Shown: positions 9,720-20,050, counted from the first letter of the stretch. The stretch: 64,000 nucleotides of DNA from Burkholderiaceae bacterium (GCA_947448695.1 CANFOL010000008.1:1-64000); one strand, 5' to 3'. Program-made: numbers and translations. Notes: generated by a model not told the origin, from the sequence alone.

Positions 9720-9756
9720 CATTGTTTTCAAGCTTATGAAAAGCTTAAAAACAATG
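9720..9756. repeat. Near-perfect 16-bp inverted repeat (hairpin) between tRNA-Leu and tig
   Basis: Arms 9720-9735 and 9741-9756 pair in 15 of 16 positions around a 5-nt loop. The hairpin lies 15 nt past the 3' end of tRNA-Leu and about 55 nt upstream of the tig start. No T-run follows the stem on either strand, so it is not a standard intrinsic terminator. It could be a tRNA 3' processing signal or a structured tig leader. Confidence 0.6.
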
Positions 9757-9771
9757 AATTAAAGTCTATCT

Positions 9772-9858
9772 TGGTGCGAGGAGGGGGACTCGAACCCCCA
9801 CACCATTTCTGGCGTCAGGACCTAAACCTGGTGCGTCTACCAATTTCGCCATCCTCGC
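9772..9858 (-). tRNA. tRNA-Leu (anticodon TAG)
   Basis: A minus-strand class II tRNA of 87 nt with a long variable arm. The acceptor GCGAGGA pairs with TCCTCGC, the D-arm is GGCGAAATTGGTAGACGC, the anticodon loop TTTAGGT carries TAG, the T-arm is GGGTTCGAGTCCC, and CCA is encoded. Confidence 0.97.
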
Positions 9859-9899
9859 AACTTCAATTTCTCAAAGTAATCCAATATTTTACAGTGTCT

Positions 9900-9914
9900 T
9901 GACCTTCAAGGTCA
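9900..9914. repeat. Short perfect palindrome TGACCTT-C-AAGGTCA
   Basis: A 7+1+7 perfect inverted repeat lies between the OYE stop and tRNA-Leu, about 40 bp upstream of the tRNA 5' end on the minus strand. That is where the tRNA promoter should be (a possible -10 TAAAAT lies at 9886-9891). It could be a protein-binding operator, but nothing in the sequence identifies a binding protein. Confidence 0.35.
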
Positions 9915-9940
9915 TAAGTTTAGAAATAAGTTGGATAAAT

Positions 9941-11050
9941 TTATCGATTTAAGCTTGGATAATCGGTGTAACCTATTTCTGTACCCCCATAAAAAGTTTC
10001 CCGATGATAGGGGTTTAGGGCTGAATTTTGGGCAAATCTCTCAACTAAATCTGGATTTGAAATGAATAACCTTCCATAAGCAATCGCATCGGCTAGGTTA
10101 TTTTGTAACGCAGTTTCGCCAGATTGTCGATCATATCCGCCTGCACTAATGAAAATACCTTTGTAGACATTTCTAAACTGATCGGATGTACAAGGAGCCT
10201 CAGTAACCACTTTATCATTTGCTCCCGCGGACGTAGATCTTGGTTCAATTACATGTAAATAGCCTAATTGATAGGTATTTAGGACTTCAATGACATGTGT
10301 AAATAATCCAACTGGGTCCTCATCCGAAATATCGCCAAAAGTACCAAAGGGAGAGAGTCTTACACCAATCCTTGAGGGTTCAAAAACAGTTTTAACTCGA
10401 TCCAAAATCTGTTGAATTAGTCGTGTGCGGTTTTCTTTGGAACCACCATATTCATCAGTTCTATGATTGGTTGATGATTGTAAAAATTGATCTAATAAAT
10501 ATCCGTTAGCATTGTGGATTTCAACACCATCAAAACCAGCTTGCTTAGCATTTATAGCGGCTTGATAAAATTGCTCAATCACAGTTTCAATATCACCAGT
10601 TGTCATTGCTCTTGGAGTTTCATAAGGAACCATACTCCAAGACTGGGTAAAAGTCTTCCCTTCAGGCTTGAGGGCTGATGGAGCAATCGGTAAACCCTCA
10701 TTCTGATGAAAAGAGCTATGTGAGGTTCTTCCAACATGCCACAATTGTGCAAAAATTTTTCCACTCTTTGCGTGAACCGCTTGAACAATCTTTGCCCATC
10801 CTGCGGTTTGTTCTGAACTATAAATCCCTGGTGTTGCTGGATAGCCTTTACCTAATGGCCCAACCTGCGTAGCTTCAGAAATGATTAAGCCAGCGCTTGC
10901 TCGTTGGGCATAATAAATTTCAGCTAAAGGATTTGGCACATCATTCTCTAGAGCTCGCATGCGCGTCAGCGGCGCCATGATCACTCTATTCTTTAGTTCT
11001 AAAGAGCCTATTTTTAAGGGTTTTAATAATTGAAGATTTTCTGACGACAT
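9941..11050 (-). CDS. Old yellow enzyme-family ene-reductase (NemA-like)
   Basis: A 369-residue FMN-dependent alkene reductase of the OYE/NemA family, which reduces activated C=C bonds (enones, maleimides, nitro compounds) with NAD(P)H. The TIM barrel starts at LKIGSLELKNRVIMAPLTR. Active-site features are the QLWHVGR motif, the EIHNANGYLLDQFL motif (His and Asn that bind the substrate carbonyl) and the GGYDRQSGE phosphate-binding region. It starts 8 bp after the ispDF stop, so it is probably co-transcribed, though no functional link is evident. The natural substrate is unknown. Confidence 0.9.
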   Translation of the reverse strand: MSSENLQLLKPLKIGSLELKNRVIMAPLTRMRALENDVPNPLAEIYYAQRASAGLIISEATQVGPLGKGYPATPGIYSSEQTAGWAKIVQAVHAKSGKIFAQLWHVGRTSHSSFHQNEGLPIAPSALKPEGKTFTQSWSMVPYETPRAMTTGDIETVIEQFYQAAINAKQAGFDGVEIHNANGYLLDQFLQSSTNHRTDEYGGSKENRTRLIQQILDRVKTVFEPSRIGVRLSPFGTFGDISDEDPVGLFTHVIEVLNTYQLGYLHVIEPRSTSAGANDKVVTEAPCTSDQFRNVYKGIFISAGGYDRQSGETALQNNLADAIAYGRLFISNPDLVERFAQNSALNPYHRETFYGGTEIGYTDYPSLNR

Positions 11051-11058
11051 GTGTATTC

Positions 11059-12252
11059 CTAATTAATGAATTGAAGTAAAACAACCGCTTGAGTTTCAAT
11101 CGCCTCAGAATTTCCTAAATAACCAAGGGTTTCATTGGTCTTAGCTTTGATGTTGATTCTTGAGGTATCTACCTCTAATATTTCACTTATTCTTGCAATC
11201 ATACTGGATATGTATGGATATAGCTTTGGGCTTTGGCAAATAATCGTTGCATCAACATTAATCAGTTCTAATCCTTTTTCTTGAACTAATTGATAGGTTT
11301 TATTTAGTAAATCGGCACTAATAGCATTTTTATAAAGTGGGTCTGAGTCTGGGAAATGTTTACCAATATCGCCCAGTCCACACGCTCCTAATAATGCATC
11401 GGTAATTGCATGTAACAAAGCATCAGCATCGGAGTGACCTAATAAACCAAGATGATAAGGAACTAAAACTCCCCCCAAAATAAGTGGTCGACCTTCAACA
11501 AGTCGGTGTACATCGTATCCTTGGCCAATGCGAATAGATGATTCCTTATGATATAACTTTTCCATGGTGGATAAATCCTCTTGATAGGTGATCTTAAAAT
11601 TTTCAAATGAACCTTTAATTAGTATTGGTGATAATCCCATCGCCTCGATTGCACTTGCTTCATCGGTTATCTCTAAACCATTGTTTTGAGCTTGTTCAAT
11701 CGCTGTTTTTAATTGACCTAACTGAAACATTTGCGGGGTTTGAGCTTGCCATAACAAGTTGCGACTCAATGTCTTTTGAATCATTGGTTGGTCAGAAATC
11801 GATTGTTTGAGAGTATCAGCTACTGGTAAAGCCAAAATACCGCCAATTGAAGATGAATCTTGCAAAACTGCGGAAATTAAATTTTCTACATCTTTTTTTC
11901 TTACTCCAGGACGAGCGGCATCATGCACCAATACCCAATCAGTCAAAGGAATTTGTTGGTCAATCATCCAATTCAAAGTATTTAAAACAGTTTCAGAGCG
12001 TGTTTTACCACCTGTTTGGGTGACATGCACTGGAGTAGATAAAGATGATGCAAATTGAAGATTTGGATGAGAGCTTCCAATCCAAATCGATTTAATTTCT
12101 GGGATAGCAGTAAATTGCTCTACTGTATGGTCGATTACTCTTTTGCCAGCAAGCATCTGAAATTGCTTAGGAATGTCTCCTCCAAATCGTGAGCCATGAC
12201 CAGCGCTTGGGATTAAAACATGACATCTAGGTGAATTCGTTGCATTTGACAT
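11059..12252 (-). CDS. ispDF: Bifunctional IspD-IspF (MEP pathway)
   Basis: One open frame of 397 residues carries two isoprenoid-biosynthesis enzymes. Residues 1 to about 235 are the IspD cytidylyltransferase ([17 protein letters not shown] nucleotide loop, VHDAARP motif). Residues from about 240 are the IspF cyclodiphosphate synthase ([10 protein letters not shown] metal site, [24 protein letters not shown]). The join is clean, with no stop between them. In most gamma- and betaproteobacteria ispD and ispF are separate adjacent genes; fusions are best known from alpha- and epsilonproteobacteria. It is divergent from mfd, with only 58 bp for both promoters. Confidence 0.95.
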   Translation of the reverse strand: MSNATNSPRCHVLIPSAGHGSRFGGDIPKQFQMLAGKRVIDHTVEQFTAIPEIKSIWIGSSHPNLQFASSLSTPVHVTQTGGKTRSETVLNTLNWMIDQQIPLTDWVLVHDAARPGVRKKDVENLISAVLQDSSSIGGILALPVADTLKQSISDQPMIQKTLSRNLLWQAQTPQMFQLGQLKTAIEQAQNNGLEITDEASAIEAMGLSPILIKGSFENFKITYQEDLSTMEKLYHKESSIRIGQGYDVHRLVEGRPLILGGVLVPYHLGLLGHSDADALLHAITDALLGACGLGDIGKHFPDSDPLYKNAISADLLNKTYQLVQEKGLELINVDATIICQSPKLYPYISSMIARISEILEVDTSRINIKAKTNETLGYLGNSEAIETQAVVLLQFIN

Positions 12253-12310
12253 ACAAAATTTCTTTCAATAAATTTTAAAGCAATCATGCTTCAATTCTAT
12301 AATGTAGGCA

Positions 12311-15300
12311 ATGTCTCTTAACAATGTTGTAAAAACTTATTCTCCCAGCTTGATTCAGCTCACCCCCCCATTGCCGGGACCGGAGCTTGGGAAGCGCTTT
12401 ACCTGGAATCATTGTATTGGTTCAAGTGATGCCGGTGTCATTGCAGAGCATGCTCAGTTTTACAGAAGTCAGTTTTCCATCATGGTGGTGATTTGTAGTG
12501 AACCAACGGTTGCTCAACGACTCTCCCAAGAAATTCCTCTTTTTAATTCTGAATTGCGAGTCTCATTACTGCCTGATTGGGAGATTTTGCCTTATGATCA
12601 GTTTTCACCTCACCATGATCTGATTTCCGAGCGACTTAAATCACTCCACGAAATGATGACTGGTGTGTGTGATGTTGTTATCGTCCCTATTAGCTCTGCG
12701 CTTACTCGCCTTGCCCCACCGGAATTTTTAGCGGCTAATACCTTCTTTTTTAAACAAGGCTCGAGCATCAATGAATCAGCTTTACATCACCAGCTTCAAC
12801 AAGGTGGCTATGATCCTGTTTCTGCCGTTGTAAGACCAGGTGAGTACAGTATTCGCGGTGGGCTAATTGACTTATTTCCAATGGGAGCAGCGCTTCCTTT
12901 CAGAATTGATTTATTTGGGGATGTGATTGATCAAATCAAGGTTTTTGATCCAGATACTCAACGCAGTCTTTACCCTGTAAAAGAAATTAAATTACTTCCT
13001 GGCCATGAATTTCCTTTTCATGAACAAGCACGTAAAGATTTCCGTGGAAAGTGGCGCGAGGTTTTTGATGGTAACCCTGCAAAGTGCCCTCTTTATAAAG
13101 ATGTTGGTTTAGGCATTCCTGGTGCCGGTATTGAGTCATACTTGCCACTCTTTTTTGATAAAACTGCCTTAATTTTCGATTACTTTCCTAAGTCTGATCT
13201 TCCCGCATGGTTGTGGGGAGTTGGAAACTTACAAATGGCTATTCAGGATTATTGGAGGGGTATTCAAGAACGTTATCATTTTTTATCACATGATTCTGAG
13301 CACCCTATTTTAGCTCCCGAAGAACTCTATCAGAAAGAAGAAAGCTTTTTTTCACTTCTAAAACCATTCGCTAGAGTTTTTTTAGATAGGCCTGACGCTG
13401 ATATAGAAAATCCTTATTTTTCCGTACCTCCGGATGTCGCAGTGATTCGAAGAAATAAAGACCCCATATTGCATTTGAAACAATATTTTCATGAATCTAA
13501 TCAGCGTATTTTAATTTGTGCCGATAGCCCTGGCCGTCGGGAAGCGATTAAACAGTTACTTGATGAATCCATTGATGACTTCTACGGAAAAATATATGTA
13601 GAAGAATTTTCAAGTATTTCTGAGTTCTTAGTCAGTGACCAACGCATTGGAATGGTTGTTGCCCCTTTGTTTGATGGCTTTATAGCCAAGCATCACCAAC
13701 TTACCCTTCTCACTGAGTCAGAAATTTTTGCGAACTCTTCTGAGCAAAGAAAAGCTGGAAAAATTGGAAAAAAAGATCAAGCAACGAATGTAGATTTTTT
13801 AGTACGCGATCTTTCAGAATTAAAAATAGGTGATCCTATTGTTCACTCCGAACATGGAATTGGCAGATATCAAGGTTTATTAATCCTTGATTTAGGTCAA
13901 GGAGATGAAGAATTTTTACATCTTCGATATGCCAATAGTGCCACTTTATATGTACCTGTGCATCAATTACATTTAATTTCGCGCTATTCAGGCTCGGATC
14001 CGGATAATGCTCCTCTGCATAACTTGGGTTCTGGTCAATGGGAAAAAGCTAAAAGAAAAGCGGCTCAACAAATCAGAGATACCGCTGCTGAACTTCTAAA
14101 TATTTATGCTAAAAGGGCATTAAGACATGGTCATGCCTTTGAATTTTCTAGTCATGATTATGATGCCTTTGCTGAAAGTTTTGGTTTTGAAGAAACCATT
14201 GACCAACAAAACGCAATTAATGAAGTTATTAAAGATATGACAAGTGGTCAACCAATGGATCGCTTAATTTGTGGAGATGTTGGTTTTGGCAAAACAGAGG
14301 TTGCCTTAAGGGCCAGTTTTGTGGCGGTTATGGGGGGTAAACAAGTAGCTGTTTTAGCACCTACTACCCTACTGTCTGAGCAACACGCAAATACTTGGAA
14401 AAACCGTTTTGCTGATTGGCCCGTAAAAATTGTCGAAGTCTCGCGGTTTCAGTCTGGAAAAGAAATCAAACAGGCTCTCGAAGCTCTTGAGAATGGACAT
14501 GCAGATATCATCATTGGCACGCATAAGCTTCTTTCTCCTGATATTAAATTTAATCGCCTAGGACTCGTGATTATTGATGAGGAACATCGTTTTGGTGTAA
14601 GGCAAAAAGAAACCTTTAAAGCATTACGGGCAGAAGTCGATGTTCTTACTCTTACTGCAACCCCAATCCCCCGAACATTAGGGATGGCTCTTGAGGGTTT
14701 AAGAGAGTTATCCGTAATCGCAACTGCCCCACAAAAACGTTTAGCAATAAAAACTTTTGTCAGGCGTGAAGGGGATGGTGTCATTCGAGAAGCTATTCTT
14801 CGTGAACTAAAGCGCGGTGGACAAGTCTATTTCTTACACAATGAAGTGGAAACTATTGAAAATAGGCGCCAAGCTCTTGAACATTTAATTCCTGAAGCTA
14901 GAGTTGGAGTTGCACATGGACAAATGCATGAGAGAAATCTTGAACAAGTCATGCATGATTTTGTATCCAAACGCTGCAATGTATTGTTGTGTTCAACCAT
15001 TATTGAAACTGGTATTGATGTACCCTCGGCCAATACAATCATCATGCACCGTGCAGATAAATTTGGTTTAGCGCAATTACATCAATTACGTGGCCGTGTA
15101 GGCAGATCACATCACCAAGCTTATGCCTACTTACTTGTGCCAGATCCTGATGGTCTCACTAAACAAGCAAAATTACGTTTGGATGCGATTGTCTCGATGG
15201 AAGAGCTAGGATCTGGATTTTATTTAGCAATGCATGATCTAGAAATAAGAGGTGCAGGTGAAGTATTGGGTGATAAACAATCGGGTGATATCCATGAAAT

Positions 15301-15832
15301 TGGTTTTCAGCTCTACACAGAAATGCTGAACAAAGCAATTTCTGAATTAAAAAAGGGTAAGGAGCCGGATTTATTAAGTCCAATGCATGCAATTACAGAT
15401 ATTTCATTAGGCTGTCCTGCATTATTACCTAATTTATATTGCCCCGATGTTCACGAACGACTATCTTTATATAAACGCTTATCTAGTGCAAATATTCAAG
15501 AGGATATTGATGATATTCATTCAGAGATAATCGATCGATTTGGGGACCTTCCAGATTCCGCCAAAACACTACTAGATAACCATCGTCTTCGATTGCAAAT
15601 GGAAAAATTAGGTATAAAAAAAATTGAAGCCTCTCCTGAGGCGATTAAAATCCAATTTATTCCAAAGCCTCATATTGACTCAATGAAGATTATTCAACTG
15701 ATTCAAAAAGATCGATTTGTTCAATTATCCGGCCCAGATCGGCTACGAATATCTCCTAATCCTGCAAATGGATTTCAATTACTAGAACAGCGAACTGCTG
15801 CTTTAAAAAAACTCATTACCTATCTTTCTTAA
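12311..15832 (+). CDS. mfd: Transcription-repair coupling factor Mfd
   Basis: Full-length Mfd of 1173 residues. It removes RNA polymerase stalled at DNA lesions and recruits UvrA. The N-terminal UvrB-like module is followed by the CarD-like RNA-polymerase-interacting domain (from IGDPIVHSEHGIGRYQG). The RecG-like translocase has Walker A GDVGFGKTEVALRA, the DEEH box in IIDEEHRFGVRQKE and LTATPIPRTL. The C-terminal TRCF domain is present. It starts at the ATG at 12311 and is followed after 4 bp by serB, so the two are likely one transcript. Confidence 0.97.
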   Translation: MSLNNVVKTYSPSLIQLTPPLPGPELGKRFTWNHCIGSSDAGVIAEHAQFYRSQFSIMVVICSEPTVAQRLSQEIPLFNSELRVSLLPDWEILPYDQFSPHHDLISERLKSLHEMMTGVCDVVIVPISSALTRLAPPEFLAANTFFFKQGSSINESALHHQLQQGGYDPVSAVVRPGEYSIRGGLIDLFPMGAALPFRIDLFGDVIDQIKVFDPDTQRSLYPVKEIKLLPGHEFPFHEQARKDFRGKWREVFDGNPAKCPLYKDVGLGIPGAGIESYLPLFFDKTALIFDYFPKSDLPAWLWGVGNLQMAIQDYWRGIQERYHFLSHDSEHPILAPEELYQKEESFFSLLKPFARVFLDRPDADIENPYFSVPPDVAVIRRNKDPILHLKQYFHESNQRILICADSPGRREAIKQLLDESIDDFYGKIYVEEFSSISEFLVSDQRIGMVVAPLFDGFIAKHHQLTLLTESEIFANSSEQRKAGKIGKKDQATNVDFLVRDLSELKIGDPIVHSEHGIGRYQGLLILDLGQGDEEFLHLRYANSATLYVPVHQLHLISRYSGSDPDNAPLHNLGSGQWEKAKRKAAQQIRDTAAELLNIYAKRALRHGHAFEFSSHDYDAFAESFGFEETIDQQNAINEVIKDMTSGQPMDRLICGDVGFGKTEVALRASFVAVMGGKQVAVLAPTTLLSEQHANTWKNRFADWPVKIVEVSRFQSGKEIKQALEALENGHADIIIGTHKLLSPDIKFNRLGLVIIDEEHRFGVRQKETFKALRAEVDVLTLTATPIPRTLGMALEGLRELSVIATAPQKRLAIKTFVRREGDGVIREAILRELKRGGQVYFLHNEVETIENRRQALEHLIPEARVGVAHGQMHERNLEQVMHDFVSKRCNVLLCSTIIETGIDVPSANTIIMHRADKFGLAQLHQLRGRVGRSHHQAYAYLLVPDPDGLTKQAKLRLDAIVSMEELGSGFYLAMHDLEIRGAGEVLGDKQSGDIHEIGFQLYTEMLNKAISELKKGKEPDLLSPMHAITDISLGCPALLPNLYCPDVHERLSLYKRLSSANIQEDIDDIHSEIIDRFGDLPDSAKTLLDNHRLRLQMEKLGIKKIEASPEAIKIQFIPKPHIDSMKIIQLIQKDRFVQLSGPDRLRISPNPANGFQLLEQRTAALKKLITYLS

Positions 15833-15836
15833 GCAT

Positions 15837-16697
15837 ATGAATCGACTTATTCTCACCCACCCTAAAGAAGTTTCACCGGTACTTATTAATCACTTACGTG
15901 AACAATATAAAGTCAACTCTTGTAAGTCCATCAGTATTAGAACAATAGAGCTTCATTTTGATCAAGCTCATCAACTTAACGTTAAAAAAGACATTCAAAA
16001 ATATGCCTATGATTTTGGTACAGATACGATTTTTTTAAAAGAAACTTTTGATCCAAGCCAGATTCGACTACTTGCCTTTGATATGGACTCGACTCTCATT
16101 AATATTGAATGTATTGATGAGATTGCTCGGCAGTGCGGTAAGGTTGAAGAAGTCAGCAGAATTACTGAAGCAAGTATGCGTGGTGAAATTAAAAACTTTT
16201 CTGAAAGCTTAATCGCCCGAGTAAGTTTACTCAAAGGAGTTCCAGCTTCTGATTTAGAAGTCGTTTATCAACAGCGATTACAACTTAATCCCGGTGCTAA
16301 AAACTTGATCCAAGTAGCGCAATCGATGGGGTGGAAAACACTTCTAGTATCTGGTGGCTTTACATTTTTTACTAGTAAAATCAAAGATCTTTTGCATCTT
16401 GATGAAGCCCATTCAAATACTCTTGAAATCATCGATGAGCACTTGACCGGTAAAGTATTAGGGCCCATTGTTGATGGCGTTGCGAAAGCCAACTTTGTTA
16501 AAAGCGCTTGTGATCGATTAGGCGTTTCAACAAAAGCAGCTTTGGTCATGGGCGACGGTTCTAATGACTTACCTATGATGGAAAATGCTGGTTTATCCAT
16601 TGGTTATCAACCCAAACCGATTGTGCAAGAAAAAGCCGACGGAACTTTTCAGTTCGTCGGCTTAGATGGCGTGCTTGATTTATTTCAGGCAGATTAA
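15837..16697 (+). CDS. serB: Phosphoserine phosphatase SerB
   Basis: A 286-residue HAD-superfamily enzyme that hydrolyses O-phosphoserine to serine in the last step of serine synthesis. Motif I FDMDSTLI lies near residue 81, followed by ECIDEIA. Motif II is LLVSGGFTFF, and motifs III/IV include MGDGSNDLPMM. A short N-terminal regulatory region (1 to about 75) precedes the catalytic domain. Its stop codon directly abuts the stop of the convergent thiolase gene, leaving no intergenic base. Confidence 0.95.
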   Translation: MNRLILTHPKEVSPVLINHLREQYKVNSCKSISIRTIELHFDQAHQLNVKKDIQKYAYDFGTDTIFLKETFDPSQIRLLAFDMDSTLINIECIDEIARQCGKVEEVSRITEASMRGEIKNFSESLIARVSLLKGVPASDLEVVYQQRLQLNPGAKNLIQVAQSMGWKTLLVSGGFTFFTSKIKDLLHLDEAHSNTLEIIDEHLTGKVLGPIVDGVAKANFVKSACDRLGVSTKAALVMGDGSNDLPMMENAGLSIGYQPKPIVQEKADGTFQFVGLDGVLDLFQAD

Positions 16698-17879
16698 TTA
16701 CAGTCGTTCAAAAATGGCAGCAATCCCTTGCCCGCCACCAATACACATGGTTACTAAAGCATATTTACCACCTACTCTGTGTAACTCATAAATTGCCTTC
16801 GTTGCAATAACAGCACCTGAGGCACCAATTGGATGACCAATCGAAATTGCTCCACCATTTGGATTCGTTTTGGACATGTCTAATTCAAGAACCTTGGCAA
16901 CTGTTAAAGCTTGCGCAGCAAAGGCTTCATTCGATTCAATTACATCCATATGAGCGAGTGTTAATCCAGCCTTTGAAAGAGCTAACCGTGTTGCAGGGAT
17001 TGGGCCTTCGCCCATCACTTCGTTGGGCACACCGGCAACGGCATAAGAAACTAGGCGAGCAATCGGCTTTTGACCAGCTTTTGCAGCAGCCTGTGCAGAA
17101 GCTAATACAAAGAATGATGCACCATCATTAATCGTTGAAGCATTGCCTGCGGTTACAGTTCCATTTTCTTTTAGAAATACTGGCTTGAGTTTGCCCAGGC
17201 TTTCAATAGACGTTTCAGCTTTAACGCCCTCATCATTATCAACAATGATGTCACCTTTTCGTGTTTTAACTGTAATAGGAACAATTTGCTCCTTAAAACG
17301 ACCAGATGCAATCGCTGCTGCAGCTTTTTGGTGAGAAGTTACTGCAAAAGCATCTTGCTCTTCACGTGTAATACTCCATTTTTTTGCTAAATTTTCTGCA
17401 GTAATACCCATATGACCTACGCCAAATGGGTCATTTAAAGGAGCGACCATTAAATCGATTAATTTTGTATCTCCCATTCGGGCGCCATTTCTCATTGCTT
17501 GAGAACCGTATAAACCACGCGACATGACCTCTACTCCACCACCAATGGCATACTCACAATCACCCAACATGATTTGCTGAGCTGAGGTAACAATACCTTG
17601 AAGTCCAGAACTACATAAACGATTAACCGCCATTGCCACAGAGTCCATGGACAAACCAGCTTGAATTGCTGCTACACGAGCAACGTAGGGATATCTAGTT
17701 TCTGTTGGAATGCAATTACCAACGGTTACGTAATTAATTAATGCAGGATCAACTTTAGAGCGTGCAACAGCCTCTTTCATAACTACTCCAGCTAAATCAG
17801 CTGGTTCCATTGAGCTTAATGAGCCATTAAAGCTTCCGATAGCTGATCTTACAGCACTTAAAACGACTACTTCTTGCAT
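16698..17879 (-). CDS. Acetyl-CoA C-acetyltransferase (PhaA/BktB-type thiolase)
   Basis: A 393-residue biosynthetic-type thiolase that condenses two acetyl-CoA to acetoacetyl-CoA. The catalytic residues are Cys89 (NRLCSSG), His349 (IGHPIGASG) and Cys379 (MCIGGGQG). Within the same-strand run phaC-phaB-phaR-rimO it most simply supplies acetoacetyl-CoA to PhaB for polyhydroxybutyrate. A beta-ketothiolase role in degradation is also possible. A GGGGGA ribosome site precedes the ATG. A 100-bp gap from rimO suggests its own promoter. Confidence 0.9.
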   Translation of the reverse strand: MQEVVVLSAVRSAIGSFNGSLSSMEPADLAGVVMKEAVARSKVDPALINYVTVGNCIPTETRYPYVARVAAIQAGLSMDSVAMAVNRLCSSGLQGIVTSAQQIMLGDCEYAIGGGVEVMSRGLYGSQAMRNGARMGDTKLIDLMVAPLNDPFGVGHMGITAENLAKKWSITREEQDAFAVTSHQKAAAAIASGRFKEQIVPITVKTRKGDIIVDNDEGVKAETSIESLGKLKPVFLKENGTVTAGNASTINDGASFFVLASAQAAAKAGQKPIARLVSYAVAGVPNEVMGEGPIPATRLALSKAGLTLAHMDVIESNEAFAAQALTVAKVLELDMSKTNPNGGAISIGHPIGASGAVIATKAIYELHRVGGKYALVTMCIGGGQGIAAIFERL

Positions 17880-17979
17880 ACATCCCCCTTAGAAAATTGA
17901 AACTTAAATAAATGACTTAACTTCTATTCAATCACGATATTATTAAACAAATATACCAATATATCTCTAGACAAGCTTT

Positions 17980-19335
17980 TTAAGGTTTAGCAATCAAATC
18001 ATGGCCTTGAGTATTATCAATGGTGACCTTTATAAATTCAGCACTTCGATAACGTTTTGATGGACGCTCAGGTGGTTGAATATAAACTAAACCATCAATT
18101 TCAGGAGCGTCTGCATAACTTCTTGCTACTCCGCCTTGAGCACTCACCGAATCAACTAAGACTCTCATTCTTTTACCAATCAGTGAAGTCAATTTTTGTG
18201 TAGAAATTTGTTCAGCAGCTTCCATAAACCGAACTCGTCTTTGTTCACGAATTTCATCGGGAACAGGATTTGCTAAATCATTTGCCCTTGCCCCCTTGAC
18301 CGGTGAGTAGGAAAAACACCCGACCCGATCTAATTGCGCTTCTTCAATAAAGGATAGTAAGTGAGTAAATTCTTCTTCTGTCTCACCGGGAAAACCAGCG
18401 ATAAAGGTACTTCTAATCACGAGATCAGGACAAATTTTACGCCAATCAGCAATTCTGGAAATAGTCTTTTCTCCACCCGCAGGTCTTTTCATACGCTTTA
18501 AAACTTCAGGATGAGAGTGTTGAAGTGGAATATCTAAATAGGGTAAAAGACCGTTACCATGCTCTGAAAAATCAGCCATTAAAGGAATAATGTCGTCGAC
18601 ATGGGGATACGGGTAAACATAGTGCAAGCGAACCCAAGCATCGTTTTCTCTAGCTAATATCTTAAGTTCTTGAGCCAATTCAAAGAGTCTAGACTTCATT
18701 GGACGACCATTCCAAAAACCGGTTCGATATTGAATATCAACTCCATATGCACTCGTGTCCTGTGAAACGACTAGTAATTCTTTTACACCTGATTTGAAAA
18801 GTGCCTGAGCTTCTCGTAACACGTCATCAATTGATCTCGACACTAATCCGCCACGCATATCCGGAATAATACAAAAAGTACACGAATGATTACAGCCCTC
18901 AGAAATTTTCAAATAAGCATAATGTTTTGGCGTTAATTTAATACCAATATCTGGTACCAAATCCATAAAAGGGTCATGAGGCTTTGGAAGGTTTTGATGA
19001 ATGGCGTCAAGTACTTCATTCGTCGCATGCGGACCGGTTACTGCCAACACTTTGGGGTGATGTTTAAAAACAGTGTTTTGGCCATCGTTTTCGGTTTTTG
19101 CACCTAGGCATCCAGTAACAATAACTCGTCCATTTTCTTGTAAAGCTTCACCAATTGCTTGTAAGCTTTCTTCGACCGCAGAATCGATAAATCCGCAGGT
19201 ATTAACAACAACGATTTCTGCATCGCTGTAATTTTTTGCAATTTCATAACCTTCGGCGCTTAATCGCGTAAGAATTAATTCAGAATCAACTAGTGCTTTA
19301 GGACATCCTAAAGAGACAAAACCAACTTTTGACAA
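17980..19335 (-). CDS. rimO: Ribosomal protein uS12 methylthiotransferase RimO
   Basis: A 451-residue radical-SAM enzyme that methylthiolates an Asp of ribosomal protein S12. The N-terminal UPF0004 domain has Cys11, Cys47 and Cys76 for the auxiliary cluster. The radical-SAM motif CNHSCTFC supplies Cys148, Cys152 and Cys155. A C-terminal TRAM domain binds the substrate. The start is TTG at 19335, because the protein must begin [13 protein letters not shown] and an AAAGGA site lies 8 nt upstream. It begins 12 bp after phaR, so it is probably expressed with the PHB genes. Confidence 0.95.
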   Translation of the reverse strand: MSKVGFVSLGCPKALVDSELILTRLSAEGYEIAKNYSDAEIVVVNTCGFIDSAVEESLQAIGEALQENGRVIVTGCLGAKTENDGQNTVFKHHPKVLAVTGPHATNEVLDAIHQNLPKPHDPFMDLVPDIGIKLTPKHYAYLKISEGCNHSCTFCIIPDMRGGLVSRSIDDVLREAQALFKSGVKELLVVSQDTSAYGVDIQYRTGFWNGRPMKSRLFELAQELKILARENDAWVRLHYVYPYPHVDDIIPLMADFSEHGNGLLPYLDIPLQHSHPEVLKRMKRPAGGEKTISRIADWRKICPDLVIRSTFIAGFPGETEEEFTHLLSFIEEAQLDRVGCFSYSPVKGARANDLANPVPDEIREQRRVRFMEAAEQISTQKLTSLIGKRMRVLVDSVSAQGGVARSYADAPEIDGLVYIQPPERPSKRYRSAEFIKVTIDNTQGHDLIAKP

Positions 19336-19347
19336 AACGTAGTTCCT

Positions 19348-19983
19348 TTAAGGCTTAAATGATTTAAATGGAAAACCGGACATGATCTTAGGAGATTGAG
19401 CTTGGATTTGCTCCCAAAACTGTGCTCCAGCATTTGTAAAAAACTGCATAGGATTCATCAATTCATTTGGTGAACGATTATTAACAAAACTCAACCAAGA
19501 CTCCGGCGTGGATGCTCCCCCTATTTTTTGACAATGGAGAACGTATTGATTTTGTAACTCTATAAATTGATTGATATTTTGCTCTAAAAATGGTGACATC
19601 ATTCCTTGTAAGGAGTTTCCATAAAAACGAATCATATGCATCAAACTTTGAGTTGAGAATAGAGGTTGTCCACCGGACTCTTCTTCCAATATGATTTGCA
19701 TAAGAATGCTACGCGTAATTTCTTCACCAGTTTTAGCATCTAAGATAACGAAAGGATCTTGCGTCATAACAAGTCCTTTGATATCAAACAAAGTGATATA
19801 GGTACTATGTTTGGTATCGTAAAGTCTGCGATTAGGGTATTTTTTTATTATCCGCTGACCTTGAAATAAATCAAATCCCTCAGCTTTGTCTTCTGAGGAT
19901 TTTTTAGTTGAGGAAGCCACAGCTTTCGGTGTAGCCTTCTTCGCGGGTGTTTTTCTTACTGGTTTTGTTTTTGGACTTGCCAT
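19348..19983 (-). CDS. phaR: Polyhydroxyalkanoate synthesis repressor PhaR
   Basis: A 211-residue DNA- and PHB-binding repressor that controls phasin and PHB genes. A Lys/Ala/Thr-rich, basic N-terminal tail (about 1-40) leads into the conserved IIKKYPNRRLYDTKHSTYIT. This PHB/DNA-binding domain is followed by the PHB-accumulation regulatory domain. The ATG at 19983 (MASPK) is preferred over an in-frame TTG two codons upstream, because AAAGG then lies at a normal distance. The neighbours phaB and phaC support the call. Confidence 0.93.
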   Translation of the reverse strand: MASPKTKPVRKTPAKKATPKAVASSTKKSSEDKAEGFDLFQGQRIIKKYPNRRLYDTKHSTYITLFDIKGLVMTQDPFVILDAKTGEEITRSILMQIILEEESGGQPLFSTQSLMHMIRFYGNSLQGMMSPFLEQNINQFIELQNQYVLHCQKIGGASTPESWLSFVNNRSPNELMNPMQFFTNAGAQFWEQIQAQSPKIMSGFPFKSFKP

Positions 19984-20050
19984 AATCAATCTACGACCTT
20001 TATAAGTCTGAGGATATTGCTTATTGTAGACTGATTATGCGTTAGTTCAA

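Noticed and set aside
9720-9756. Intrinsic terminator of tRNA-Leu
   Set aside because: The hairpin is strong but neither strand has a T-run after it, so it is listed as an inverted repeat only.
9699-9902. A short plus-strand frame across tRNA-Leu
   Set aside because: It is the antisense of the tRNA (the well-known spurious GGGLEPP-type peptide) and has no independent support.
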